A stretch of 64,000 bases of DNA from Cystobacter fuscus (GTDB lineage Bacteria > Myxococcota > Myxococcia > Myxococcales > Myxococcaceae), in assembly GCF_002305875.1 (NCBI RefSeq), contig NZ_CP022098.1, positions 5,518,001 through 5,582,000 of the forward strand, written 5' to 3'. Positions within the stretch are counted from its first letter, which is position 1, and each line of letters opens with the position of its first letter. Shown in pieces: positions 43,296 to 52,229 of the stretch. A program made the position numbers and the translations under genes. Under the pieces are notes generated by a model. The model searched no databases, was not told the DNA's origin, and saw nothing but the letters and a program-made list of their open reading frames with translations.

Positions 43296-44113
43296 CGGAT
43301 GAACTGCTCGTCCAGCTCACCCGGCAGGTCCGGGAGAAGTACTACGGCAAGTACCGCGGCTTCGTGGTGGACAACGAGGACCCGGAGAAGCTCGGGCGGC
43401 TGCGGGTGATGGTGCCCTCGGTGCTGGGCGAGGAGCCCTCGCCCTGGGCCCTGCCGTGCATGCCCTTCGGGGGACTCGCGGGCCAGGGCTGGTTCCTCCT
43501 GCCCGAGGTGGATGCCCAGGTGTGGGTGGAGTTCGAGGAGGGCGACGTGCGCCGGCCCATCTGGACCGGGACGTTCTGGCAGAAGTCCGCGGACGTGCCC
43601 GAGCCGGCGGCGAAGACGCCTCCCACCACGCGTCTGCTCCAGACGCCGGGGGGGCACGTGCTCCAGTTCGACGATGAGCCGGACCAGGAGCGCCTCCTGC
43701 TCCATCACCCGAGCGGGGCGGAGGTGAGCCTCGAGCCCAAGGGCTCCATCGCGCTCACGGACGCCGAGGGCGCCACGGTGGTGCTGGACGCCGAGGCGAA
43801 GACGCTGCGCATCGAGGATTCGCATGGCAACTCGGTGCAGCTCGGCTCGAGCGGCGTGCTGGTGGAGGATGCCAACGGCAATCGGATCGAGCTGGGCTCG
43901 TCCGGGGCGACGGTGTCCGCGCAGAAGGTCGTCGTCGAGGCCTCCCAGGTGATGCTCGGGGGCAGTGGCGGCGAGCCCGTCATCAAGGGCCAGAGCTTCC
44001 TGTCGCTGTTCGCCACGCACATGCACACCTCCGGGCCCCCGGGCGGCCCGACGTCCCCCCCCATTCCGCAGGGGGAGATGAGCACGCTGTCCATGAAGGT
44101 GACGACCTCGTGA
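43292..44113 (+). CDS. Spike protein (gp5/VgrG OB-fold, baseplate assembly protein V)
   Basis: The 273-residue protein has an OB-fold with KYRGFVVDNEDPEKLGRLRV and PVDA-type hydrophobic core strands (WFLLPEVDAQVWVEFEEGD). This is followed by a repetitive beta-helix spike (IEDSHGNSVQLGSSGVLVED, ANGNRIELGSSG) and a tip-like end with histidines (THMHTSGPPGGPTSPPIPQG). No separate PAAR tip gene is present, so this tip may be its own point. GTG start 43292 overlaps the hub gene. Confidence 0.88.
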   Translation: MTDELLVQLTRQVREKYYGKYRGFVVDNEDPEKLGRLRVMVPSVLGEEPSPWALPCMPFGGLAGQGWFLLPEVDAQVWVEFEEGDVRRPIWTGTFWQKSADVPEPAAKTPPTTRLLQTPGGHVLQFDDEPDQERLLLHHPSGAEVSLEPKGSIALTDAEGATVVLDAEAKTLRIEDSHGNSVQLGSSGVLVEDANGNRIELGSSGATVSAQKVVVEASQVMLGGSGGEPVIKGQSFLSLFATHMHTSGPPGGPTSPPIPQGEMSTLSMKVTTS

Positions 44114-44120
44114 GGGACGC

Positions 44121-44531
44121 ATGAGTGACTCGTTCGATCAGCGCCAGCGCCTGGGAGACCCCCCCTGTCTGGCGTTTCCCTTCCGGGTGGGCACCCAGGG
44201 CCCGGCCATCAGCCGGCGCAACCAGCACGTGCGCGAGCAGATCGAGCAGGTGCTCTTCACCACGCCCGGGGAGCGGGTGTTCCGTCCGGACTTCGGGGGC
44301 GGCGCGCGCACCCTCGTCTTCGAGCCCAATGGCACGCCCCTGTGGGACGTGACGGGACGGCGGCTGCAGGCGGCGCTGGCCGAGGCCCTGCGGGGCGAGG
44401 TGGATCCCGGCAGCCTGGAGATGGAGGTCACCGGCAGCGGCGAGCAGATGGAGATCACCGTGCGCTACCGGCTGACCACGCTGGGCGTGTCCCAGCAGCA
44501 GACCTTCTCCGTGGGAGGCACTGGTGGCTGA
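44121..44531 (+). CDS. GPW/gp25-family baseplate wedge protein
   Basis: The 136-residue protein shows the gp25/lysozyme-like domain: NQHVREQIEQVLFTTPGERV, then FRPDFGGGARTLVFEP and RRLQAALAEALRGEVDPGSL. It initiates sheath attachment at the baseplate. The overlap with the next gene is 8 nt. Confidence 0.93.
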   Translation: MSDSFDQRQRLGDPPCLAFPFRVGTQGPAISRRNQHVREQIEQVLFTTPGERVFRPDFGGGARTLVFEPNGTPLWDVTGRRLQAALAEALRGEVDPGSLEMEVTGSGEQMEITVRYRLTTLGVSQQQTFSVGGTGG

Positions 44532-45717
44532 GACTCCGTACTCCGAGATCGTCTTCGAGCCGGGACTGCCGGGCTGTGGCCGACGCGTGGTGCGCGGCCT
44601 GCCCAGGCCATTGCCCGACGTGGGCAACGACTTCGACTGGCAGGTGCGCGACTACGACGGCTTCCGCCTCTTCATGATGGAGGAGCTGGCGGCGCGCTTC
44701 CCCGAGCGCCAACGGTGGACGGCGGCCGACCTGGAGGTGGTGCTCGTCGAGGCGATGGCCGCGGTGTTGGATCAGCTCTCGGACATGGCGGACCGGGTGG
44801 CGGCCGAGGCCTACCTGGAGACGGCGCGCCGGCCCGAGTCCGTGCGCCGGCTGCTGCGCTTCATCGGGTACGACGCGGAGCGGATGGCGTTCGCGGCCGG
44901 GGAGATCAAGAGCAACCCGGCGGACGATGAGGCGGGTGCACGCGCCGAGTTGGAGGCAGCCTGGGCCGGCAATCCCTTCCTGATGGAGGCGGCGCGGCAG
45001 GCGGGCCCGCGCGAGCTGCACGTGCAGCATCGCATGGTCACCGTGGAGGACTACGGGCGGCTGCTGGAGGAGCACCCGCTGGTGCGTCACGCGCAGGCGT
45101 CCATCGAGTGGAGCGGTTCGTGGTCCGTGGTGCGGGTGGCGGTCATCGGCTGGAACGACCGGAGGCTCGACACGCGCGAGGGCTCGGATGCGAGCGCCAC
45201 GGTGCCCCTGGAGCTGCGGCGGCGCGTGGAGCGCTTCCACATCGAGCGGGGGCTCATGCCTCCCCAGTGGACGGACGCCACCTTCCGCGCGGTGCTGGCC
45301 AGCTACGTGGAGCGCTACCGGATGATCGGCCAGGAGGTGCAGCTCGAGGACGCGGTGCCGGTGGGCATCCTGCTGGGCCTGTCCATCCGCGTGGCCCCGG
45401 ACTACTTCCAGTCCGAGGTGCGCGCCGCGATCGAGCAGGCACTGGGCCGCGCTCCCGGAGGTTTCTTCGAGCCGGGCCGGCTGCGCTTCGGCGAGGACAT
45501 CAACGCCAGCGATCTCATCCAGGCCCTCACGGCGCTGGAAGGCGTGGAGACGGTGTTCCTGGATCGTTTCAAGCGCGTGGGCTCGCGCTACCTGGATCAG
45601 GCGGCCTCCGGGCGCATCCTGCTCAAGGGCATCGAGATCGCCACCTGTGACAATGATCCCGCGCATCCCGAGCGGGGCGCGTACACGCTGAAGCTCCAGG
45701 GGGGGAGGCGGGGATGA
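44524..45717 (+). CDS. Baseplate protein, J-like (gp6/Afp11-12 type), first copy
   Basis: This 397-residue wedge component has an N-terminal helical part typical of J-like proteins (DLEVVLVEAMAAVLDQLSDM, then VAAEAYLETARRPESVRRLL). The later part is RELHVQHRMVTVEDYGRLLE, followed by VVRVAVIGWNDR, QWTDATFRAVLASYVERYRM and EDINASDLIQALTALEGVET. The start is a GTG overlapping gp25. It forms the baseplate ring with the next gene product. Confidence 0.83.
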   Translation: MAETPYSEIVFEPGLPGCGRRVVRGLPRPLPDVGNDFDWQVRDYDGFRLFMMEELAARFPERQRWTAADLEVVLVEAMAAVLDQLSDMADRVAAEAYLETARRPESVRRLLRFIGYDAERMAFAAGEIKSNPADDEAGARAELEAAWAGNPFLMEAARQAGPRELHVQHRMVTVEDYGRLLEEHPLVRHAQASIEWSGSWSVVRVAVIGWNDRRLDTREGSDASATVPLELRRRVERFHIERGLMPPQWTDATFRAVLASYVERYRMIGQEVQLEDAVPVGILLGLSIRVAPDYFQSEVRAAIEQALGRAPGGFFEPGRLRFGEDINASDLIQALTALEGVETVFLDRFKRVGSRYLDQAASGRILLKGIEIATCDNDPAHPERGAYTLKLQGGRRG

Positions 45718-48617
45718 GCAAGGCGACGGACATCACCCGGTGGAACCGCGCGGGACTGCGGCGGCTGCGCTACGTGGACGCCAACGCGGCCACGCTGCTC
45801 GAGGAGATCCGCATCCGCCTCGCCGAGCGGTTTCCCCAATGGCAGGCGATGCAGGTGCCCGAGTCCAAGGGGGGGGCGGGGCTGCGGGCGTCCGAGTCCG
45901 AGCAGGAGACGGAGCGTCAGGCGAGCCTGCTCGCGCGCTATCAGGCACCACGAGCCCCCGTGCCCGACTGGGGTTGGGAGATCGCCCGTGCCCTGGCCCG
46001 TGCCTCCCACGTGCTGACCGAGCACCTGGATGCCTACGCCAACGAGGCGTACCTGGGAACGGCCACGCAATGGGAGAACCTGCGGCGCCTGGTGGAGATG
46101 ATCGACTACCACCCGCGGCCCTCGGCCTCCGCCTCCACGCCGCTGGTGCTCGACGCCAAACCCGGTGCGCGGGGCAGGGTGGGCCAGGGCTTCGCCGCGC
46201 GCTACTCGCCCGCGGATGGGGGCGCGCCCATCGTCTTCGAGACCCTGGATGAGCTGGACATCGACTCCCGGCTCAACGCGCTGCGCCCGTCGGGGTATGG
46301 CGTCAACCCGGCGGTGCTCGACGCGGGGACGCAGGTGTTGGAGCTGGAGGGCGCGCTCTCCGGCATCCACGTGGGCGAGCCGCTGGTGCTCGAGAGCGAG
46401 GGTGAGGCGACGCCCCGGCTCGTGGCCCATGTGGTGGAGAACGTGGTGCTGGGACTGGCCTCCACTCTCGTGACGGTGACCCCCGCGCTGGAGACGGACG
46501 CCTTCCTCCGGGGCCGCACGCGGGTGCATGTGCGGCCGCGCGAGCGGCTGGCGCCCGTGGGCCCGGTGGTGGGCACGGCGGTGACGGTGGGCCGGGTGCT
46601 CCGGCTCAAGGTGGAGCCCCAGGGGCTGCTGCCCGGGGATCTCGTCACCCTCACCGACGGGCAGACCTGGTGCTACCGGCGGGTGACGTCGATCGACGGG
46701 CGGCGGCTCGAGCTGGACGTGGCCGTGGGCCCGCTCATCCTCTCGCGGGCGACAGTGGCCCGGCCGATGCTGCTCGCGGTGGCGGTCTGGCTGAGCTCGG
46801 GGCCGATCCAGGGCAGCTCGCCCCCGGAGGTGGAGCACCGTGTCCAGGTCGTCGGGGACTGGAGCCGGCTCATCGGCCAGACGCTCGCGGATCCCCGGGC
46901 CTTCGAGGGCAAGGTGGCGGAGCGCCACGTGCGGGTGGTGGGGGCCTCGGCCGTTCCGGTGACCCCGAGCACGCAGGCGGGTCAGGGCTACACGACGCTG
47001 CAACTCAGGCAGCGGTTGGGGAGCAACGACGCCTCCCAGTTGGCCAATCCGCCGTCCTTCCTGGTGCCTCCCGTGTCGGCGGCGTGGGAGGTGGACGTGA
47101 CGCTGGTGGCGGACGATCCGGACTCGCGCCTGCCAGCCTCGCTGACGGTGACGCAGCCCAAGGGACTGGCGGCGGGGGATGTCGTGGTCGCGGTGACGGG
47201 CAGTCAGGCCGCGTGGGGACGGGTGGGCTCCGTGGTGGTGGACACGGACGCGCGGCGCGCCGTGCTGTGGCCGGAGCAGGGCTGGTCGGGCCGCGGGGGC
47301 GAGGACTTCCCGGTGGCGAGCACGCGCGTGTTCGGCCAGTTCCAGCAGGTGGCCCGCCTGGTGGGGTGGAACGTGAACACGACGCCGCTCACCGGCAACG
47401 CCGTCCCGCTCGAGGTCCTGCCCGAGGCGTTGCGCTATGGCCGCCTGCTCGTGATGCGCCAGGAGGGAGGCGAGCCCCCGCGGCTCACTCGGGTGCGCGC
47501 GGTGCAGGGAGGCTCGCTCATCCTGGCCGACTCGCTGCCCGCGGGCAGCACCGTGGACAACCTGGTGCTTCACGCCAACGTCGTGGTCGCGGGACACGGC
47601 GAGCGGCGACCGGAGCGGGTGCTCGGCAGCGGCGATGCCACCCGGACGAATCAATCCTTCGTGCTGCGCGAGCGCGACCTCTCGTTCGTCCCGGACGCCA
47701 CGCGCCCCTCGGGCGTGCGCGCGGACCTCGACGTGATCGTGGAGGGCCGCAAGTGGCTCCAGGTGGTGAGCCTGCGTGACTCCGGACCCACGGATCCCCA
47801 CTACATGGTGCGGGTGGTGCTCGAGGGCGATCTGGCGGTGGTGTTCGGCGATGGGCGCAATGGCCGGCGGTTGCCCACGGGCACCAACAACGTGCGCGTC
47901 TCCTTCCGGGTGGGCTCGGGGCTGGTGGGCAACCTGGCCGAGGGCAGCCTGGTGAAGCCGAGTCGGCCGCATCCGCTGGTGGAGGCGGTGGGTCAGCCCC
48001 TGCGCGCCACGGGAGGCAACGACATGGAGGGCGTGGAGGCGTTGCGACGCAGCGCCCCGGCGACGGTGTTGTCATTGGAGCGCGCGGTGTCCACGAGCGA
48101 CTTCGCCAGCCTCGCCGAGGGGCACAGCAGCGTCTGGCAGGCGCTGTCCTTCCTCGGGCGCAGCGGCGACTCCCGCCAGCAGCGCGTGGAGGTGGTGGTG
48201 GTCCCCGCGGACGGAGGTGGGCTCGGCTCGTTGCGGCAGACGCTCAAGGAGTACCTGCAGGCGCACGCCGTGCCGGGCGTGGAGGTGGAGGTGTCCGCCT
48301 ACAAGCCCCAGCCCGTGCGGCTCGATGTGACGGTGGAGGTGGATACCCGGGCGTACAACCCGGACACGGTGGTGAAGGCGGTGCGCGAGGTGCTCGCGGA
48401 GGCGCTGTCGCTGCGCCGGCGGGAGCTGGGCCAGCCGCTCTACCTCAGTGATGTCTACAAGGTCGTCGAGGCGGTCCCGGGCGTGGAGAACTCGGTCTGC
48501 GTCATGGACGGGACGCCGGGCAAGCAGCGCCTGGATGCGTGGTCCCGGGCGCACGTCATCCACCTCGAGGCCGGAGCGTCGGGCCTCACCCTGAACTTCC
48601 AGGAGTACTCGCTGTGA
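45714..48617 (+). CDS. Baseplate protein J-like, large second copy (Afp11-like)
   Basis: The 967-residue protein begins with a J-like helical region (RLRYVDANAATLLEEIRIRL, LARASHVLTEHLDAYANEAY). It continues into a long beta-rich middle and ends with the gp47/J core (VVFGDGRNGRRLPTGTNNVR, ATVLSLERAVSTSDFASLAE, PADGGGLGSLRQTLKEYLQA). It is the largest structural protein of the array and likely spans the wedge. ATG 45714 overlaps the previous stop; its own stop overlaps the next GTG (GTGA). Confidence 0.88.
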   Translation: MSKATDITRWNRAGLRRLRYVDANAATLLEEIRIRLAERFPQWQAMQVPESKGGAGLRASESEQETERQASLLARYQAPRAPVPDWGWEIARALARASHVLTEHLDAYANEAYLGTATQWENLRRLVEMIDYHPRPSASASTPLVLDAKPGARGRVGQGFAARYSPADGGAPIVFETLDELDIDSRLNALRPSGYGVNPAVLDAGTQVLELEGALSGIHVGEPLVLESEGEATPRLVAHVVENVVLGLASTLVTVTPALETDAFLRGRTRVHVRPRERLAPVGPVVGTAVTVGRVLRLKVEPQGLLPGDLVTLTDGQTWCYRRVTSIDGRRLELDVAVGPLILSRATVARPMLLAVAVWLSSGPIQGSSPPEVEHRVQVVGDWSRLIGQTLADPRAFEGKVAERHVRVVGASAVPVTPSTQAGQGYTTLQLRQRLGSNDASQLANPPSFLVPPVSAAWEVDVTLVADDPDSRLPASLTVTQPKGLAAGDVVVAVTGSQAAWGRVGSVVVDTDARRAVLWPEQGWSGRGGEDFPVASTRVFGQFQQVARLVGWNVNTTPLTGNAVPLEVLPEALRYGRLLVMRQEGGEPPRLTRVRAVQGGSLILADSLPAGSTVDNLVLHANVVVAGHGERRPERVLGSGDATRTNQSFVLRERDLSFVPDATRPSGVRADLDVIVEGRKWLQVVSLRDSGPTDPHYMVRVVLEGDLAVVFGDGRNGRRLPTGTNNVRVSFRVGSGLVGNLAEGSLVKPSRPHPLVEAVGQPLRATGGNDMEGVEALRRSAPATVLSLERAVSTSDFASLAEGHSSVWQALSFLGRSGDSRQQRVEVVVVPADGGGLGSLRQTLKEYLQAHAVPGVEVEVSAYKPQPVRLDVTVEVDTRAYNPDTVVKAVREVLAEALSLRRRELGQPLYLSDVYKVVEAVPGVENSVCVMDGTPGKQRLDAWSRAHVIHLEAGASGLTLNFQEYSL

Positions 48618-50236
48618 GCACGGGAAACACGGGCGGCACGGGGATCGGCGCACAGCTCTACGGGCTGCTTCCGGAGGTGTACCGCAGCCGGGACAATGGC
48701 GACCTGCGCAACTACCTGGAGGCGTGCGGCGAGGTGATGGATCTCATCCGGGGCGCGCTCACACAGCGCCTGGCGGACTCGCTCCCGGATCACCCGGACA
48801 GCCAGGGGTGGGTGCTGCCGTATCTCGCCCAGTTGCTCGACGTGAAGCTCGCCTCCCCCAGCGACGCGGAGTGGCGGCAGGAGCTGGCGCAGACCGTGGC
48901 GCTGCGCCAGCGCAAGGGGACGGTGGGCGCGGTGGAGCAGATCCTGCTCACGCTCGGGCGCTTTGCCTGGGAGACCGAGGATCCGGCGCGGGAACCCGCG
49001 CTGCCCGTGTACCTCCAGGAGGGTTGGCGGCGCGTCGCGGTGACGCCGCGCATCGGTCAACCGCTCGCGTCGCCGGAAGCCGTCGGGGCCCTGCCCGTGC
49101 CGGATACGGGCAATCCCCGCCGGCGGGCGGTGCGCGCACCCGCGCTGCCGGTGGCGACGGTGGACTTCCGGTACATCTCCCGGAAGGTCTCGTTGCCTCC
49201 GTATGCGGACAAGACTCCCCGGCCCCCCCTGCAGATGAACCCGCATGGCGTCCCCCTGGCTCCGGGCCGCTTCCAGGACACGTCCCGCCGGACGCCGGAT
49301 CTGCGCGCTCCTTCTCCCCGCCAGGGACACTTCCACCCCAAGCGCGTCCTGGCCTTCGTGCTGCCCCGTGTCGGGTTCTTCGCGCCGGGCTGGCAGCAGG
49401 GTGACAGCTCCAATGCGCCGGAGGATCCCTGGCGCTCCCGGCCCCGCCGCCGTCCCGGCTCGCTCCCCAGCCGCCGCTTCGAGACGGACGGCGAGCACCT
49501 CATCGAGAACCGGGTCATCGTCGAGCCGCAGGGCCTGGAGGTGGTCGCTGGCCGGCTCGTCCTGCGCAACTGTGTGGTGGTGGGGGACGTGACGCTCGAC
49601 GCGGGCGACCAGGAGCATGTGCTCGAGGACTGCATCATCCAGGGCACCCTCACCCTGTCGTCGGGGCACGTGGGAATCCAGCGCTCGGCCCTCGCGCGGC
49701 TCTCGGTCCAGGTGACCCGGGTGGACGCGCCTGTTGCTCGCGTGCAGGACGGCCTGCTCATGCGGGTGCAGAGCGCCGGGTTGATCGAACTGCTGAGCGC
49801 CACCGTGATGGAGACGCTCCAGACGCGGCGATGCTGGGCGAGTGACTCGCTCTTCGCCGGGACGGTGGCGCTCACGGAGGACCCCACCGAGCCCGTGAAC
49901 TGCTTCCGCTATTGCCGCCTGCCCCCGGCCTCGCTCCAGGCGCTCATCGACGGAGACGAAGCCTCCGAATGCTTCGACGATCCTCCGGTGTTCCGCTCCA
50001 CGGTCTTCGGAACGCCCGGCGCGGGGGTGCTCCTTCCGGCCAGTGGCCCCCGGCTGCTCGATGGCGCGGAGGACGGCGGCGAGCTGGGCGCCCACCATCA
50101 CCTGCGCTACGCCCTGCGTGATCAGGCGGTGGTCGCCAAGGTGCGCGAGTCCCTTCCCACGGGCCTGGACATCGTCCTCGTCTCGGATGAGTCATTGGGC
50201 CAGCCCCTGCCCGCCGTTTCCCTTCCCTCACCCTGA
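48614..50236 (+). CDS. Phage tail protein I-like baseplate/fibre-attachment protein with beta-helix extension
   Basis: The 540-residue protein has tail-protein-I features in residues 1-150 (LYGLLPEVYRSRDNGDLRNY, WVLPYLAQLLDVKLASPSDA, VALRQRKGTVGAVEQIL). A Pro/Arg-rich linker follows (about 180-320), then a repeated strand region (about 325-440, HLIENRVIVEPQGL onward) that looks like a parallel beta-helix. In P2 this protein attaches fibres to the baseplate. GTG start 48614 overlaps the previous stop; it lies upstream of the fibre-like gene, as expected. Confidence 0.83.
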   Translation: MSTGNTGGTGIGAQLYGLLPEVYRSRDNGDLRNYLEACGEVMDLIRGALTQRLADSLPDHPDSQGWVLPYLAQLLDVKLASPSDAEWRQELAQTVALRQRKGTVGAVEQILLTLGRFAWETEDPAREPALPVYLQEGWRRVAVTPRIGQPLASPEAVGALPVPDTGNPRRRAVRAPALPVATVDFRYISRKVSLPPYADKTPRPPLQMNPHGVPLAPGRFQDTSRRTPDLRAPSPRQGHFHPKRVLAFVLPRVGFFAPGWQQGDSSNAPEDPWRSRPRRRPGSLPSRRFETDGEHLIENRVIVEPQGLEVVAGRLVLRNCVVVGDVTLDAGDQEHVLEDCIIQGTLTLSSGHVGIQRSALARLSVQVTRVDAPVARVQDGLLMRVQSAGLIELLSATVMETLQTRRCWASDSLFAGTVALTEDPTEPVNCFRYCRLPPASLQALIDGDEASECFDDPPVFRSTVFGTPGAGVLLPASGPRLLDGAEDGGELGAHHHLRYALRDQAVVAKVRESLPTGLDIVLVSDESLGQPLPAVSLPSP

Positions 50237-50266
50237 TTCCTGTCTTCCATTTCCAGGGACACCTCG

Positions 50267-52180
50267 ATGAAGACGCAGATCTCCCGAAACTCGCACAACC
50301 CCTCCAAGCGCTACTCGGGCGTCTACCAGCAGCAGGGGCGGATGCTCACCGACGCGGACTGGAATGAGCTGGTCGCCATCGTCAATGATCGGATCTCCAA
50401 CGCGCTGTTCGACGTGGTGGGCAGCGGTGGGCCGGTGGGTCGGCGGTTGGAGATTGGCAACACCCTGCAGATCACCCCCGGGAGCGTGTACGCGGACGGG
50501 CTGACCGCCACGCTTCCCGGCTCGGCGCCCTTCACCTATGGCACCCAGCCGGATCTGCCGGCGGCGCCAGGCACGCCCACCGCCGGGGAGATGCTCTACG
50601 CGGACGTGTGGGAGCGCCCGGTGTTGTTCCTGGAGGATCCCGCGCTGCGGGATCCGGGACTGCACGGCGCGGACACGTGCACGCGCACGCAGGCGATGCT
50701 GCAGATCAAGCGCTGCCCCTCGGGCGGCAACCCGTTGGATTCGCAGCAGAACCCGGGGCGGGGCAATGCGCTGCTCACGCTGTCCCAGCGCGCGGCGGGC
50801 GTGGAAGCCGAGCCCCTGTCCTCCACGGGCCACTACCTCTTCCGGCTCGAGGTCCACGACGTGAAGGGGAGCGCCACGAACCCCACGGAGCTCACCCTGA
50901 AGTGGTCGAGCGAGAACGCGGCCGAGGTGTACGCGAACGACACCAACGTGCCCCAGGACTTCCAGGGCAGTGACTGGCTCTACGAGTTCTACAACGACGT
51001 GAGCGAGCGCCACCTGGGCGTCCACCTGGTGGCGGGGGCGGGCTTCCCGGTGCGGGGCTCGCTCGCACCCGGCTACCCGGTGTCTCCTCCGGCCAAGGAG
51101 ACCTTCCCCTATGTCCGCCGATGGGATGGTTGGTGCGTGCTGTCCCGGAGTGGAGCCGGGGTCTGGTCCTTCGTCGAGGGAGGGCAGGATCGGGGCGCGC
51201 CGCTGTCCACGCTCACGGGGCCGGGCGTGCAGGGCCACGTGGAGATCTCCTCGGAGGGCCGGCTGCGCATCGCCCTGCAGGAGCTGGAGTTGGAGCTCCA
51301 GTTGAACAGCGGGACGAACACGAGCCGGCTCTTCGTGGCGGGTGATTACTGGCAGGCGCCCGTACGGGACGACGCCCCGGGAACGAAGCTGTTGGAGGGA
51401 GTCCCGCCCACCGGCATCCTCCACCGCTACGTGAAGCTCGGCGTGGTCCAGACCAATGCATTCGTGCCCGAGCGCACCCTGGGCTTTCCCTCGCTCACCC
51501 GGCTGATGTCCTCGGTCCTGAACGACGCGGGCGCCTCGTACGTGGGTGCCGAGTCCCACGCCGACGTGACGGGCGCGACGACGGTGCAGTCGCAGCTCGC
51601 CGCGCTCCTGCAGTTGCTCAACAAGGCCAATGACGCCACCCGGGGCTCCCAGCTCATCGGCAGCGCGGCCATCTCCTCGGGCTCGCCCCGGACCCTGAAC
51701 GCGGGCACCGTGCGGGCGCAGCTCACCCAACTGCTCGGGCACCTGAACACCCACTTCACCGCCGGAGACCACGACGGCCGGTACTACACCGAGACGGAGG
51801 CGGACGCGCGCTTCGCTCCGGTTTCGCACCTGCACAACAACTACTCTCCCATCGGCCACGCCCACGACGAGCGCTACATGCGCGAGGTCATGATCGTGGA
51901 CCAGGTGGTGCCCGCCAACAACACTTTCAGGTTCGGTACGCCCTTCACGGACAGGCCTCCCTTCGTGACCTTCGTGGTCGAGTCCACCGCGGCGATGGAC
52001 CCCGAAAAGCGCTTCCTGGTCCAAGGCTCCTACTCGATAAGAGACCAGTTCAGGATCGACGTGGAGATCGTGCGGCGCAGCTACAATGATTCCTCGAACC
52101 CATACGGCTACGATGTGGAGATCTACAATCGATATGCCTCTCCACTCCGGGTCATCGTCACGGTCTATCGCGTGAATTGA
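50267..52180 (+). CDS. DUF6519 protein with tail-fibre-like C-terminus
   Basis: The 637-residue protein begins with the DUF6519 signature (HNPSKRYSGVYQQQGRMLTD, then DADWNELV), frequent at the end of eCIS structural arrays. The C-terminal third has phage-fibre repeats (HDGRYYTETEADARFAPVSH, LHNNYSPIGHAHDERYM) at about 500-545 and a beta-rich end. It is a candidate receptor-binding or fibre-base protein that decides target specificity. It lies 30 nt after the tail I gene and 49 nt before the first primase-like gene. Confidence 0.82.
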   Translation: MKTQISRNSHNPSKRYSGVYQQQGRMLTDADWNELVAIVNDRISNALFDVVGSGGPVGRRLEIGNTLQITPGSVYADGLTATLPGSAPFTYGTQPDLPAAPGTPTAGEMLYADVWERPVLFLEDPALRDPGLHGADTCTRTQAMLQIKRCPSGGNPLDSQQNPGRGNALLTLSQRAAGVEAEPLSSTGHYLFRLEVHDVKGSATNPTELTLKWSSENAAEVYANDTNVPQDFQGSDWLYEFYNDVSERHLGVHLVAGAGFPVRGSLAPGYPVSPPAKETFPYVRRWDGWCVLSRSGAGVWSFVEGGQDRGAPLSTLTGPGVQGHVEISSEGRLRIALQELELELQLNSGTNTSRLFVAGDYWQAPVRDDAPGTKLLEGVPPTGILHRYVKLGVVQTNAFVPERTLGFPSLTRLMSSVLNDAGASYVGAESHADVTGATTVQSQLAALLQLLNKANDATRGSQLIGSAAISSGSPRTLNAGTVRAQLTQLLGHLNTHFTAGDHDGRYYTETEADARFAPVSHLHNNYSPIGHAHDERYMREVMIVDQVVPANNTFRFGTPFTDRPPFVTFVVESTAAMDPEKRFLVQGSYSIRDQFRIDVEIVRRSYNDSSNPYGYDVEIYNRYASPLRVIVTVYRVN

Positions 52181-52229
52181 AGGGCAACCCCTTTCCTTTC
52201 ACACCGGAGCCAACCCCCTGGCGCGCGAG

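Noticed and set aside
34296-52180. Prophage interpretation of the tail genes
   Set aside because: No capsid, portal, terminase, integrase, holin or repressor genes; an AAA+ ATPase and DUF4255 protein are present, as in eCIS.
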